Shown here one piece after another: positions 10,883 to 19,895 of a stretch of 64,000 bases of DNA. Position numbers and translations under genes: made by a program. The stretch comes from Buchnera aphidicola (Drepanosiphum platanoidis). GTDB lineage: Bacteria > Pseudomonadota > Gammaproteobacteria > Enterobacterales > Enterobacteriaceae. The stretch covers positions 372,001 through 436,000 of the forward strand of contig NZ_OZ026537.1 in the NCBI RefSeq assembly GCF_964020165.1, in the 5' to 3' direction. The notes under the pieces are model-generated. The model worked only from the letters and a program-made list of their open reading frames with translations, searched no databases and was not told where the DNA came from. Every line of letters begins with the position of its first letter. Positions within the stretch are counted from its first letter, which is position 1.

Positions 10883-10894
10883 AGCAGTATTGCT
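10883..10894 (+). terminator. Short inverted repeat downstream of rpsT
   Basis: AGCAGTATTGCT has 4-bp arms (AGCA and TGCT) around GTAT, followed by CATTTTATT. It is nearly identical to one arm of the perfect palindrome at 10973-10988, with which it could also pair over a distance. A weak terminator for rpsT is plausible, but the hairpin alone is short. Confidence 0.35.
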
Positions 10895-10954
10895 CATTTT
10901 ATTCTAATAAAAAAAATTTTTATAAGTATAAGTATATTACTTAAAGAATAAATA

Positions 10955-10988
10955 AAAAAATAAAAAAAAAAATAAGCAGTACTGCTTA
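10955..10988 (-). terminator. Rho-independent terminator of the dnaK-dnaJ operon
   Basis: A perfect 16-base palindrome, TAAGCAGTACTGCTTA (10973-10988), lies 8 bases past the dnaJ stop. On the minus strand it is followed at once by a long run of T interrupted by single A's, the classic hairpin plus U-tract. On the plus strand it is followed by AAAAATTTTTT, so it may also stop rpsT transcripts. Confidence 0.75.
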
Positions 10989-10996
10989 AAAATTTT

Positions 10997-12139
10997 TTAT
11001 TTTGTTAAAGAATCAAAAAATTTTTTAACTCCATCAAAAAAAATTCTTGATTTTGGAGTGTTTTCATTTTTTTTTTTTTTGTTAAAACTTTTTCCTAATT
11101 TTTTTAATAGTTTTTTTTGAGTATTGTTCAGATTTATAGGGGTTTCTACAATTATTTTACAAAATAAATTTCCTTTTTGTTTAGTTTTTAAAGAAATAAT
11201 TCCTTTGTTTCGAATTCTAAAAAGTTTAGAAGATTGAGTTTCTTTTGGGATATTTAATTTTACTTTTCCATATAAAGTTGGAACTTCAACTTTTCCCCCT
11301 AAAGCAGCCATAGAGAAATTTATTGGAATTTCACAATATAAATTATTTTTCTTTCTTTTAAATATAGAATGTTTTTTTACAAAAATTTCTATATATAAAT
11401 CACCAGGTTTACCACCTTGTATTCCATATTCTCCTTCTTCCGATAGTCTAATTCGATCATTTGTATTAATTCCAGCTGGAATTTTAATAGATAATTTTTT
11501 ATATTTTTCTTTTCGTCCTTCTCCATGACAAAATTTACATGGATGATTTAAAATTTTTCCATTACCATAACATTTAGGACAAGTTTGTTGTACAGTAAAA
11601 AATCCTTTCCTAATATGTATATTTCCAGATCCGTTACATGTAATACATTTTTCTATAAAATAACCTTTTTCTATTCCAGTTCCTTCACATTTTATACATT
11701 TTTGTAATATTGGAATATTTATTTTTTTTAAAGTTCCCGTAGAAGATTCTTCTAAAGTAATTTCTATTTTATAACTTAAATCAGCTCCTTTTTTTTTTGT
11801 AGTATTTTGTGTTTTTCCTCCAAATATATCTCCAAAAACATCTCCAAAGATATCTCCAAAATCTGAAGAATCACTAGTAAAACTTTCACTCCATTCTTGT
11901 TGCGATTGATTTTGATTAAATGCATCATGTCCATATTGATCATAATTATTTCTTTTATTTTCATCAATTAAAATTTCATAAGCTTCTTTAATTTCTTTAA
12001 ATTTTTTTTCTGCTTGCTTATTATTTGGATTTCTATCTGGATGATATCTTACTGCAAGTCTTTTATAAGCTCTTTTTATTTCTATATTATTAGAATTTTT
12101 AGAAATCCCAAGAATATCGTAGTAATCTTTTTTTTGCAT
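10997..12139 (-). CDS. dnaJ: Chaperone DnaJ (Hsp40)
   Basis: DnaJ delivers unfolded clients to DnaK and stimulates its ATPase. The 380-residue protein (E. coli 376) has a J domain with the essential HPD in [18 protein letters not shown], then a Gly/Phe-rich linker ([16 protein letters not shown]). The zinc domain has four CxxCxGxG repeats: [24 protein letters not shown] and CKFCHGEG. Substrate-binding beta domains follow. All functional signatures are intact. The start is ATG with TAAGGT upstream. It is downstream of dnaK in the same orientation, separated by 124 bases that contain a strong GC-rich hairpin, and it ends at a palindromic terminator. Confidence 0.98.
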   Translation of the reverse strand: MQKKDYYDILGISKNSNNIEIKRAYKRLAVRYHPDRNPNNKQAEKKFKEIKEAYEILIDENKRNNYDQYGHDAFNQNQSQQEWSESFTSDSSDFGDIFGDVFGDIFGGKTQNTTKKKGADLSYKIEITLEESSTGTLKKINIPILQKCIKCEGTGIEKGYFIEKCITCNGSGNIHIRKGFFTVQQTCPKCYGNGKILNHPCKFCHGEGRKEKYKKLSIKIPAGINTNDRIRLSEEGEYGIQGGKPGDLYIEIFVKKHSIFKRKKNNLYCEIPINFSMAALGGKVEVPTLYGKVKLNIPKETQSSKLFRIRNKGIISLKTKQKGNLFCKIIVETPINLNNTQKKLLKKLGKSFNKKKKNENTPKSRIFFDGVKKFFDSLTK

Positions 12140-12187
12140 TTTTTACCTTACATTTTATCGATGAATTTTAAATTTTTTTATGTATAA

Positions 12188-12221
12188 ATAACGGGCGTAG
12201 AAATTTTTCTACGCCCGTTAT
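12188..12221 (-). promoter_or_regulatory. GC-rich hairpin between dnaK and dnaJ
   Basis: An inverted repeat with 16-bp perfect arms (12188-12203 and 12206-12221) and a 2-base centre lies between dnaK and dnaJ. Its core ACGGGCGTAG is among the most GC-rich stretches in the window. In the minus-strand transcript it is followed by UUAUUUAUACAUAAAAA and not by a clean U-run, so it is a poor intrinsic terminator. An mRNA processing or stabilising structure that sets the DnaK:DnaJ ratio is a reasonable inference. Partial attenuation is the alternative. Confidence 0.7.
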
Positions 12222-12263
12222 AATTTAATTTAATTTATTATTGAAATTATTTATTTTATATAA

Positions 12264-14195
12264 TTATTTTTTTTTATTATCTTTTATTTCTTCGAAATCT
12301 GCATCTACAACATTAGAATTTTTTTTATCTTTGTTTTTTTTTTCAGTTGTAGAAGTATTTTTTTTATTAGTATTATTATATTGTGTATTATTTATTTTCA
12401 TAAGAATTGACGAAGATTTTATTAATTCTTGTATATTTTTTTCAATTTCTTCTTTGTTATCTTGTTTTAATGAATAATTTAAGTTATTAATAGATTTTTG
12501 AATTTTTATTTTATCTTTTTCGGAAAGTTTGTCTTTGTTTTCATTAAATTGCTTTGTAGTGCTATGAACGATTTGATCACCTTGATTTTTAATTTGAACG
12601 AGTTCTTCAAATTTTTTATCTTCTTCTAAATTTATTTCTGCATCAGAAATCATTTTTTTGATTTCTTCTTTATCTAACCCTGAAGAAGATTTTATAATTA
12701 TTTTTTGTTCTTTTCCAGTTTTTTTATCTTTAGCTGAAACATGTAAAATTCCATCTGCATCGATGTCAAAAGTAACTTCAATTTGAGGTATTCCTCTAGG
12801 AGATGCATGAATACCATCTAAATTAAATTGTCCTAAAGATTTGTTATGAATAGATTTTTTTCTTTCTCCCTGAAGAACATGAATAGTTACTGCTGTTTGA
12901 TTATCTTCTGCAGTAGAAAATACTTGGCTATGTTTTGTAGGAATTGTAGTATTTTTAGATATTAAAGCAGTCATTACTCCTCCCATAGTCTCAATCCCTA
13001 AAGATAAAGGAGTTACATCTAATAATAAAACGTCTTTTACTTCTCCTGATAAAACTCCTCCTTGTACTGCTGCTCCTACTGCTACAGCTTCATCTGGATT
13101 CACATCTTTTCTTGGTTTTTTTTTAAAAAATTCTTCCACTTTTTTTTGAACTAAAGGCATTCTTGTCTGTCCTCCAACAAGAATAATATCATTAATTTTA
13201 TCAATAGATAATTTTGCATCTTGTAAAGCAATTTGTATAGGTTTAATAGAAAGGTTAATTAAATCTTCTACTAAAGATTCAAGTTTTGATCGTGTAATTT
13301 TTATATTTAAATGTTTTGGTCCATTAGAATCTGCAGTAATATATGGTAAATTAACTTCTGTTTGTTTAGATGAAGATAATTCAATTTTTGCTTTTTCTGC
13401 TGCTTCTTTTAATCTTTGCATAGCTAAAGCATCATTTTTTAAATTTATATTTTGTTCTTTTTTAAACTCTTTAGCTAAATAATTAATAATTCTACTATCA
13501 AAATCTTCTCCTCCTAAATGAGTATCTCCATTTGTAGATAATACTTCAAATGTTTTTTCTTTGTCTACTTCATCAATTTCAATTATAGAAATATCAAAAG
13601 TCCCTCCACCCAAATCATATACAGCGATAGTTCTATTTCCCTTTCCTTTATCTAATCCATAAGCTAAAGCAGCTGCAGTAGGTTCATTTATAATTCTTTT
13701 TACATTTAACCCAGCTATTTTACCAGCATCTTTTGTAGCTTGTCTTTGCGTATCATTAAAATAAGCTGGTACCGTAATTACTGCAGAGTCAATTTTTTCT
13801 CCTGTAAATTCTTCTGCAGTTTTTTTCATTTTTTTTAATATTTCAGCAGATATTTGAGGAGGGGCTATTTTTTTATTTTTTATTTTTATCCATGCATCTC
13901 CATTTTTTGATTTAGAAATTTTATAAGGCATTATTGAAATATCTCTTTGTACTTCTTTTTCTTTAAATTTTCTTCCTATTAATCTTTTTATAGCAAATAA
14001 AGTATTTTTTGGATTTGTGATAGCTTGTCTTTTAGCAGGTTGCCCAACTAATATTTCTCCGTTATTTGTATATGCAATTACTGATGGAGTAGTTCTTTCT
14101 CCTTCTAAATTTTCAAGAACTCTTGCTTTCTTACCATCCATTATAGCTACACAAGAATTAGTAGTTCCAAGATCAATACCAATTATTTTTCCCAT
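12264..14195 (-). CDS. dnaK: Chaperone DnaK (Hsp70)
   Basis: DnaK is the central Hsp70 chaperone, which binds and releases unfolded proteins in an ATP cycle. The 643 residues (E. coli 638) open with the phosphate loop [16 protein letters not shown] and contain [16 protein letters not shown] and [13 protein letters not shown], all actin-like ATPase motifs. The substrate domain starts with [16 protein letters not shown] long helical lid follows, and the C-terminus [16 protein letters not shown] keeps the acidic EEI tail used for client and co-chaperone contact. Codon choice and composition are less extreme than in neighbours, suggesting strong purifying selection. The start is ATG with AGGA upstream. 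A sigma-32-type promoter lies about 185 bases upstream. Confidence 0.98.
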   Translation of the reverse strand: MGKIIGIDLGTTNSCVAIMDGKKARVLENLEGERTTPSVIAYTNNGEILVGQPAKRQAITNPKNTLFAIKRLIGRKFKEKEVQRDISIMPYKISKSKNGDAWIKIKNKKIAPPQISAEILKKMKKTAEEFTGEKIDSAVITVPAYFNDTQRQATKDAGKIAGLNVKRIINEPTAAALAYGLDKGKGNRTIAVYDLGGGTFDISIIEIDEVDKEKTFEVLSTNGDTHLGGEDFDSRIINYLAKEFKKEQNINLKNDALAMQRLKEAAEKAKIELSSSKQTEVNLPYITADSNGPKHLNIKITRSKLESLVEDLINLSIKPIQIALQDAKLSIDKINDIILVGGQTRMPLVQKKVEEFFKKKPRKDVNPDEAVAVGAAVQGGVLSGEVKDVLLLDVTPLSLGIETMGGVMTALISKNTTIPTKHSQVFSTAEDNQTAVTIHVLQGERKKSIHNKSLGQFNLDGIHASPRGIPQIEVTFDIDADGILHVSAKDKKTGKEQKIIIKSSSGLDKEEIKKMISDAEINLEEDKKFEELVQIKNQGDQIVHSTTKQFNENKDKLSEKDKIKIQKSINNLNYSLKQDNKEEIEKNIQELIKSSSILMKINNTQYNNTNKKNTSTTEKKNKDKKNSNVVDADFEEIKDNKKK

Positions 14196-14932
14196 ATTTT
14201 TCCTATATTGTTTAAATTAATGATTAAATATTTATGTAGTTAATAAGTTAAAATTTTTTTAATTATAAAATAATTTTTTTAAATATTAATTTTATTAATA
14301 ATTTATATTTGTTTAGTTTTTTTTGTTATGAATAAAAATAATTTTTTATATATAAAAAAAATTACTGTAATATAAATTACATGGGGGCACTTTATATTAC
14401 CTCAAGGTCTGAGTTAAAAAATAAAATTTATAATTTTGTTAAAAATATTTTTTTAAAATAATAAAAATATTTTATATTTTATATAGTATTTTATTTTTAA
14501 ATGATTTTTCTTTAAAAATAATTTTTTACATTTTAATAGTAAAAGCTATTATTAATAAATTTATAATTAATTATATATTTTAAATTATTATGTTTATTTA
14601 TTTTATTTTGGTTTATAAATAGATAGTAATAAAACAATAAATAAAATAAATTTGTTTAAATTAATTTGAATGTACTGTTTAAAAATGAAGTTATTTGAAG
14701 TAATTTAATAAAAACGTAAAAAAAATTTTTTGTAAAAATGTTAAAATATATAAAAAAATTATTTTTTTAATTTTTTTTTACAAATAAATAAGATTAAAAA
14801 TTAAAATTTTTTTATTTTATTATAATTTAATTTTTTATTATTTTTTAAATATTTTAACATATTATAATTCTTTTAATTAAACATATAATTAATTTTTAGT
14901 TTTTTTAATTACAAAAAAAAGAGTTTATTACA
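14196..14932. other. Divergent region between dnaK and nuoA
   Basis: This 737-base stretch without a gene separates dnaK (minus) from nuoA (plus). The only clearly non-A/T island is the dnaK heat-shock promoter at 14379-14406. The nuo operon promoter must lie in the right-hand part, but no unique element can be chosen. No open frame or recognisable pseudogene was seen. Confidence 0.6.
14379..14406 (-). promoter_or_regulatory. Sigma-32 heat-shock promoter of dnaK
   Basis: On the minus strand CCTTGAG (the -35 hexamer CTTGAG spans 14406-14401) is followed after 14 bases by CCCCATGTA (beginning at 14386). This closely matches the enterobacterial sigma-32 consensus CTTGAA, 13-17 bases, CCCCATNTA. 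The island of five C's is unique in a surrounding of nearly pure A/T. It would give a leader of roughly 175 bases before dnaK. Conservation of this element implies heat-inducible or sigma-32-dependent expression of dnaK-dnaJ. Confidence 0.85.
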
Positions 14933-15319
14933 ATGAAACAAAATTTTTTTCAGCCTGAGTTTACTTTTTTATTTTTTATTTTTTTTACTTTTTTATTTTC
15001 TTTTTTCATTCTTTTTATTAGTTATTTTTTAGGTGGAATTTCTTCAAACATTAAAAAAAATATTCCTTTTGAATCAGGAGCTCCGGATACGGGAGGTGTT
15101 AATTTAAGTATTTCTATTAAATTTTATTTAATTGCTATTTTTTTTGTAATTTTTGATGTTGAATCTTTATATTTATATTTATATTCTATTAGTATCCAAG
15201 AAAATGGTTGGATTGGATTTATAGAGACATTTTTTTTTATATTTATGATTTTTATATCATTATTTTATATTTTTAAAGTAAATGATTTTATTTGGAAAAA
15301 ACAATCTCAAAAAAAATAA
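14933..15319 (+). CDS. nuoA: NADH-quinone oxidoreductase subunit A
   Basis: NuoA is a small membrane subunit at the junction of the peripheral and membrane arms of complex I. The 128 residues (E. coli 147) form three hydrophobic helices. The conserved loop NIPFESGAPDTGGVNLSISIKFYLIAIFF contains the ESG motif near the quinone site, followed by FVIFDVESLYLYLY, with the conserved acidic residues of TM2. The slightly short C-terminus is the only difference. It starts the nuoA-to-nuoN operon. The start is ATG. Confidence 0.96.
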   Translation: MKQNFFQPEFTFLFFIFFTFLFSFFILFISYFLGGISSNIKKNIPFESGAPDTGGVNLSISIKFYLIAIFFVIFDVESLYLYLYSISIQENGWIGFIETFFFIFMIFISLFYIFKVNDFIWKKQSQKK

Positions 15320-15379
15320 TTTATATAAAAAAATTTAATTTTTTTTATTAACTATCGATTTTTAGGAGAAAACTATAAA

Positions 15380-16042
15380 ATGAAATATTATTTAACAAAA
15401 TTAAATGATGAAAACAATATAATTTCTGAAAAAAATGTAAATAAAAAAAAAAAATTATATGATGATCCTTTAAAAAAATCTATTGAAAATAATATTTTTT
15501 TAGGAAATTTAAAAAAAACATTGCATCATTTAGTCAATTGGGGGAGAAAAAATTCTTTGTGGCCTTATAATTTTGGATTGTCATGTTGTTATGTAGAAAT
15601 GGTTACTTCTTTTACTTCTATTCATGATGTTTCAAGATTTGGGTCAGAAGTATTGAGAGCTTCACCTCGTCAAGCAGATTTTATGGTAATAGCTGGAACT
15701 CCTTTTATTAAAATGGCTCCAATTATAAGAAGATTATATGATCAAATGTTAGAGCCAAAATGGGTTATTTCTATGGGGTCTTGTGCAAATTCTGGTGGTA
15801 TGTATGATGTTTATTCTGTAGTTCAGGGAATTGATAAAATTATTCCAGTAGATGTTTATATACCCGGTTGTCCTCCTAGACCAGAAGCATATATGCAAGG
15901 ATTAAAATTATTACAAAAATCTATAGAAAAAGAAAGAAGACCTTTGTCTTGGATAATTGGAGATCAAGGAGTTTATAAGGCTAAAATGCCATCTGAAAAA
16001 AAAAAAAAACAATATTTAAGATCAAAAGTTTATAAAATATAA
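15380..16042 (+). CDS. nuoB: NADH-quinone oxidoreductase subunit B
   Basis: NuoB carries iron-sulfur cluster N2, the last in the chain before quinone. Its 220 residues match the family. The four cluster ligands are visible in [10 protein letters not shown] (two adjacent cysteines), [10 protein letters not shown] and [11 protein letters not shown]. Also conserved are [17 protein letters not shown] and [18 protein letters not shown]. The ATG start is preceded by TAGGAG. It follows nuoA by 60 bases; 175 bases without a gene then lead to nuoCD. Confidence 0.98.
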   Translation: MKYYLTKLNDENNIISEKNVNKKKKLYDDPLKKSIENNIFLGNLKKTLHHLVNWGRKNSLWPYNFGLSCCYVEMVTSFTSIHDVSRFGSEVLRASPRQADFMVIAGTPFIKMAPIIRRLYDQMLEPKWVISMGSCANSGGMYDVYSVVQGIDKIIPVDVYIPGCPPRPEAYMQGLKLLQKSIEKERRPLSWIIGDQGVYKAKMPSEKKKKQYLRSKVYKI

Positions 16043-16217
16043 AGAATTTTACAATAATTTATAATAATAAAATTTTAATTTTTTTTCATATTTTTAACAT
16101 TTTCTATTATATTGAATGTTCAATAAAATAACTTTTTAAAATATTTGTTATAGAATATTATTAAAAATAATTATTTTAATAATTAATGATTTTAAAAATT
16201 TTTTGTAAAATACTAAA

Positions 16218-17975
16218 ATGAAAATATTAAAAAAAAATTTTTCTGTGATCAAAAAGTTAAAAAATTATTTTGGGAAAAAAAAAATATTTTTACAAAATAC
16301 TTTAATAGATTTTCCTGTAATTTGGGTAAAAAAAAAAATAATAAGAGAAATATTATTATTTTTAAAAAAATCTAATTATTGTTATCATATGTTATTTGAT
16401 TTACATGCAATAGATGAGAGAGTACGTAAGCATAGAAAAAATCTACCAAAAGCAGATTTTGTTGTATTTTATCATTTGTTATCAATAGAAAAAAATATTG
16501 ATATTTTAATTAAAGTTCCTTTATTAGAAAATGATTTAAATATTCCTACAATTACAAAAATATTTAAGAACGCTAATTGGTATGAGCGTGAAGTATGGGA
16601 TATGTTTGGAATTAATTTTATTAATCATCCCACTTTATTTAGAATTCTTATGCCTGATTATTGGAAAGGACATCCTCTTAGAAAAGATTATTCTTCTAGA
16701 GCCACAGAATATAAACCTTATTTTTTAACTGAAGAAAAAAATAAGTTAGAAACTAAATGTTTAAAGTTTGATCCAAAAAAATGGGGAATGAAAAAAACTA
16801 AAAAAAATCAAGATTTTATGTTTTTAAATTTAGGTCCTAATCATCCTTCTGCTCATGGAGCTTTTAGAATAATTTTACAATTAGATGGAGAAGAAATTAT
16901 TGATTGTGTTCCTGATATTGGTTATCACCATAGAGGTGCTGAAAAAATAGCTGAAAGACAATCTTGGCATTCTTATATTCCTTATACTGATAGAATTGAA
17001 TATTTAGGAGGATGTGTTAATGAAATGCCTTATATTTTATCTATAGAAAAATTATTAGGAATTTCAGTTCCAGAAAGAGTGAAATGTATCAGAGTAATGT
17101 TATCTGAATTATTTAGAATTAATAGTCATTTGTTATATATTTCTACATTTATTCAAGATGTAGGGTCTATGAGTTCTGTTTTTTTAGCTTTTACAGATCG
17201 TCAAAAAATATATGATATTATAGAATTAATTACAGGCTTTAGAATGCATCCTGCTTGGTTTCGAATTGGAGGTGTTTCTAAAGATTTACCTAAAAATTGG
17301 AATAAATTATTAGCAGAATTTTTATTATGGATGCCTAAAAGATTAAAATTTTATAAAGATGTAGCTTTAAAGAATGAAATTTTAATTTCTAGATCTAAAG
17401 GAATAGCAGAATACTCTAAAAAAGATGCTTTTAATTGGGGTATAACAGGAGCAGGATTACGTGCTTCAGGTGTAAATTTTGATGTTAGAAAACAAAGACC
17501 ATATTCTGGTTATGAAAATTATACTTTTGAAGTTCCTGTAGGATATAAAAATAGTGATTGTTATACTAGAGTAATTTTAAAATTTAAAGAAATTTATCAA
17601 AGCTTATCGATATTAAAACAATGTTTAGAAAATATGCCGTTAGGATCTTTCAAAGCTGATCATTCTTTAACTACACCTCCATTAAAAAATTATACTTTAT
17701 CTAATATAGAAACTTTAATACATCATTTTTTACAAGTATCATGGGGAACAGTTGTACCGTCAGGAGAAAGTTTTCAAATGATAGAAGCTACAAAAGGTAT
17801 AAATAGTTATTACTTAATAAGTGACGGAGGTACTTCTAGTTATAGAACTAGAATTCGAACTCCTAGTTTTCCTCATTTGCAGCAAATTCCATCTGTGATT
17901 CGAGGCAGTTTAATTTCTGATTTAATCGTATATTTAGGAAGCATAGATTTTGTAATGTCTGATGTAGATAGATAA
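16218..17975 (+). CDS. nuoCD: NADH-quinone oxidoreductase fused subunits C and D
   Basis: This is the fused NuoC-NuoD protein typical of E. coli and its relatives (585 residues against about 600). The NuoC part (about 1-190) includes [28 protein letters not shown] and GHPLRKDY. The NuoD part begins near residue 196 with [19 protein letters not shown], where the His of HPSAHG lines the quinone cavity, and continues with [14 protein letters not shown] and ends [29 protein letters not shown]. The extreme N-terminus is lysine-rich and poorly conserved. The ribosome binding site is weak. The fusion is further evidence for an enterobacterial-lineage genome. Confidence 0.98.
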   Translation: MKILKKNFSVIKKLKNYFGKKKIFLQNTLIDFPVIWVKKKIIREILLFLKKSNYCYHMLFDLHAIDERVRKHRKNLPKADFVVFYHLLSIEKNIDILIKVPLLENDLNIPTITKIFKNANWYEREVWDMFGINFINHPTLFRILMPDYWKGHPLRKDYSSRATEYKPYFLTEEKNKLETKCLKFDPKKWGMKKTKKNQDFMFLNLGPNHPSAHGAFRIILQLDGEEIIDCVPDIGYHHRGAEKIAERQSWHSYIPYTDRIEYLGGCVNEMPYILSIEKLLGISVPERVKCIRVMLSELFRINSHLLYISTFIQDVGSMSSVFLAFTDRQKIYDIIELITGFRMHPAWFRIGGVSKDLPKNWNKLLAEFLLWMPKRLKFYKDVALKNEILISRSKGIAEYSKKDAFNWGITGAGLRASGVNFDVRKQRPYSGYENYTFEVPVGYKNSDCYTRVILKFKEIYQSLSILKQCLENMPLGSFKADHSLTTPPLKNYTLSNIETLIHHFLQVSWGTVVPSGESFQMIEATKGINSYYLISDGGTSSYRTRIRTPSFPHLQQIPSVIRGSLISDLIVYLGSIDFVMSDVDR

Positions 17976-18000
17976 AATAATATATTTGGGAAAATATTTT

Positions 18001-18501
18001 ATGACTAATATAATTTATAAAAATAAAAATGTTTCTTTTTTAAGTAAACATGAAATAAAAGAAATCAAAATTGCTCGTTCGCATTATCCTAATAGTCAAG
18101 CAGCTATTATAGAATGCTTAAAAATTGTTCAAAAATATAGAAGATGGGTATGTAACAATTCTATTAAAGAAATTTCTAAAATTTTAAAAATTTCTTCTAG
18201 CGAAATAGAATCTATAGCAACTTTTTACAATCAAATTTTTAGAAAACCAGTAGGAAAAAATATTATAAGAATATGTGATAGTTTTGTTTGTTTTATTATG
18301 GGTTATAAAAAAATTAAAAATTTTTTATGTAAAAGCTTAAAAATAAATTATGGAGAAACCACGCAAGATAATAAATTTACTTTATTACCAACATGTTGTT
18401 TAGGGGCATGTGATAAAGGCCCGGTTATAATGATAAATAAAGAGATATATTTTTTTATTAAAAAAAGTTCTGTTGTTAATATTTTAGGTAAATACAAATG
18501 A
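18001..18501 (+). CDS. nuoE: NADH-quinone oxidoreductase subunit E
   Basis: NuoE holds the [2Fe-2S] cluster N1a beside the NADH-binding subunit. The thioredoxin-like domain has the ligands in [11 protein letters not shown] and in [13 protein letters not shown], matching the CDSxxC and LPxCCxGxCDxGP patterns of E. coli. I place the start at the ATG at 18001, giving 166 residues, the same length as E. coli NuoE; GGGA lies about 10 bases upstream. An in-frame TTG at 17986 would add five residues. The stop overlaps the nuoF start (ATGA), implying translational coupling. Confidence 0.96.
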   Translation: MTNIIYKNKNVSFLSKHEIKEIKIARSHYPNSQAAIIECLKIVQKYRRWVCNNSIKEISKILKISSSEIESIATFYNQIFRKPVGKNIIRICDSFVCFIMGYKKIKNFLCKSLKINYGETTQDNKFTLLPTCCLGACDKGPVIMINKEIYFFIKKSSVVNILGKYK

Positions 18502-19805
18502 ATGTTAAAAAGATTACAGAAGAATCTCATCCATTAACATGGAGATTTCGAAAAGATAAAAAAACTATATGGTTAGATGAATATGTTAAAAAAAAAGGTT
18601 ATTTATCTTTGAAAAAATCTTTATATAATATGACCTCGAAAGAAATTATACAAATTATTATTTCTTCGGGTTTACAAGGAAGAGGAGGAGCTGGTTTTCC
18701 TACTGGTATAAAATGGAATTTAGTTTTTAAAAATTCAAATATTAATAATATGACGTATTTAATTTGCAATGCTGATGAGATGGAACCTGGAACGTATAAA
18801 GATCGATGGATGATAGAAAATTGCCCTCATTTACTTATAGAGGGTATGTTAATTAGTGCTTTTGCTTTAGGTTCTTCTTCTGGTTTTATATTTTTAAGAG
18901 GAGAATATACATATCCAAAAAAAATTTTAAAAAAAGCTATTCAAGAAGCATATAATAAAAACATTTTAGGAAAAAATATTTTTAATAGTAAGTTTTCATT
19001 TGATTTATTTTTACATACTGGAGCTGGCAGATATATATGTGGAGAAGAAACTGCATTAATTAATTCTTTAGAAGGAAGAAGAGCTAATCCAAGATTTAAA
19101 CCTCCATTTCCTGCTAATTTAGGTTTGTGGGGTTGTCCTACTTGTGTTAATAATGTAGAAACTTTATGTAATGTACCAGCTATAATTTTAAATGGTGCAA
19201 AATGGTATAGAGATATTTCGAAATGTAAAACTTCAGGTACTAAATTAATGGGTTTTTCTGGTAGAGTAAAAAATCCTGGGGTATGGGAAGTTCCCTTTGG
19301 GACTGTAGCTAGAGAAATTTTAGAAGATTATGCTCAAGGTATGTTAAAAAATTTTTTTATTAAAGCTTGGTTGCCTGGAGGAGCTGGAACTTCTTTTTTA
19401 AAAGAAAAACATTTAGATTTACCAATGGATTTTTTATCTATTCAAAATGCTGGTAGTAGATTAGGAACTGGAATATCTACTATTGTTGATCATACAATTA
19501 ATATTGTTTCTTTAGTCAAAAATTTAGAAAAATTTTTTTCAAGAGAATCATGCGGTTGGTGTACACCTTGTCGTGAAGGATTACCTTGGGCATTAGAAAT
19601 TTTAAAATCTATAGAATCTAATAATGGAATGGAGGGAGATATTAAAATTTTAGAAGATTTATGTATTAATTTAAGCCCAGGAAAAACTTTTTGTGCTCAT
19701 GCTCCAGGAGCTATTTCTCCATTGTTGAGTGCAATAAAATATTTTCGAGATGATTTTGAAAAAGGAATTAAATATATTTCTTCAAGTTCTATTAAACCAT
19801 TTTAA
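18498..19805 (+). CDS. nuoF: NADH-quinone oxidoreductase subunit F (NADH/FMN binding)
   Basis: NuoF oxidises NADH, passes electrons through FMN and carries [4Fe-4S] cluster N3. The 435 residues (E. coli 445) contain the NADH/FMN glycine loop [47 protein letters not shown], and the cluster ligands in [12 protein letters not shown] plus a distal cysteine in [11 protein letters not shown]. The last ten residues of the E. coli protein are missing, which is not a functional segment. The start overlaps the nuoE stop by four bases. Confidence 0.98.
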   Translation: MNVKKITEESHPLTWRFRKDKKTIWLDEYVKKKGYLSLKKSLYNMTSKEIIQIIISSGLQGRGGAGFPTGIKWNLVFKNSNINNMTYLICNADEMEPGTYKDRWMIENCPHLLIEGMLISAFALGSSSGFIFLRGEYTYPKKILKKAIQEAYNKNILGKNIFNSKFSFDLFLHTGAGRYICGEETALINSLEGRRANPRFKPPFPANLGLWGCPTCVNNVETLCNVPAIILNGAKWYRDISKCKTSGTKLMGFSGRVKNPGVWEVPFGTVAREILEDYAQGMLKNFFIKAWLPGGAGTSFLKEKHLDLPMDFLSIQNAGSRLGTGISTIVDHTINIVSLVKNLEKFFSRESCGWCTPCREGLPWALEILKSIESNNGMEGDIKILEDLCINLSPGKTFCAHAPGAISPLLSAIKYFRDDFEKGIKYISSSSIKPF

Positions 19806-19895
19806 GTATTTTATGTTTATAAAAATTTTTATTGCCTTTAAAAATTTTTATTTTTTAAACTTTTTTAAAATATGTATTAATTGGAAATTTTGATT

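Noticed and set aside
12241..12477. Plus-strand open frame of 78 codons opposite the dnaK 3' end
   Set aside because: It is the complement of the conserved DnaK coding region, rich in Phe/Ser/Leu as expected from the reverse of Lys/Glu codons, with no homology.
17986..18000. TTG at 17986 as the nuoE start
   Set aside because: The ATG at 18001 gives the exact E. coli length, and the extra residues have no counterpart; GGGA in this segment serves better as the ribosome binding site.
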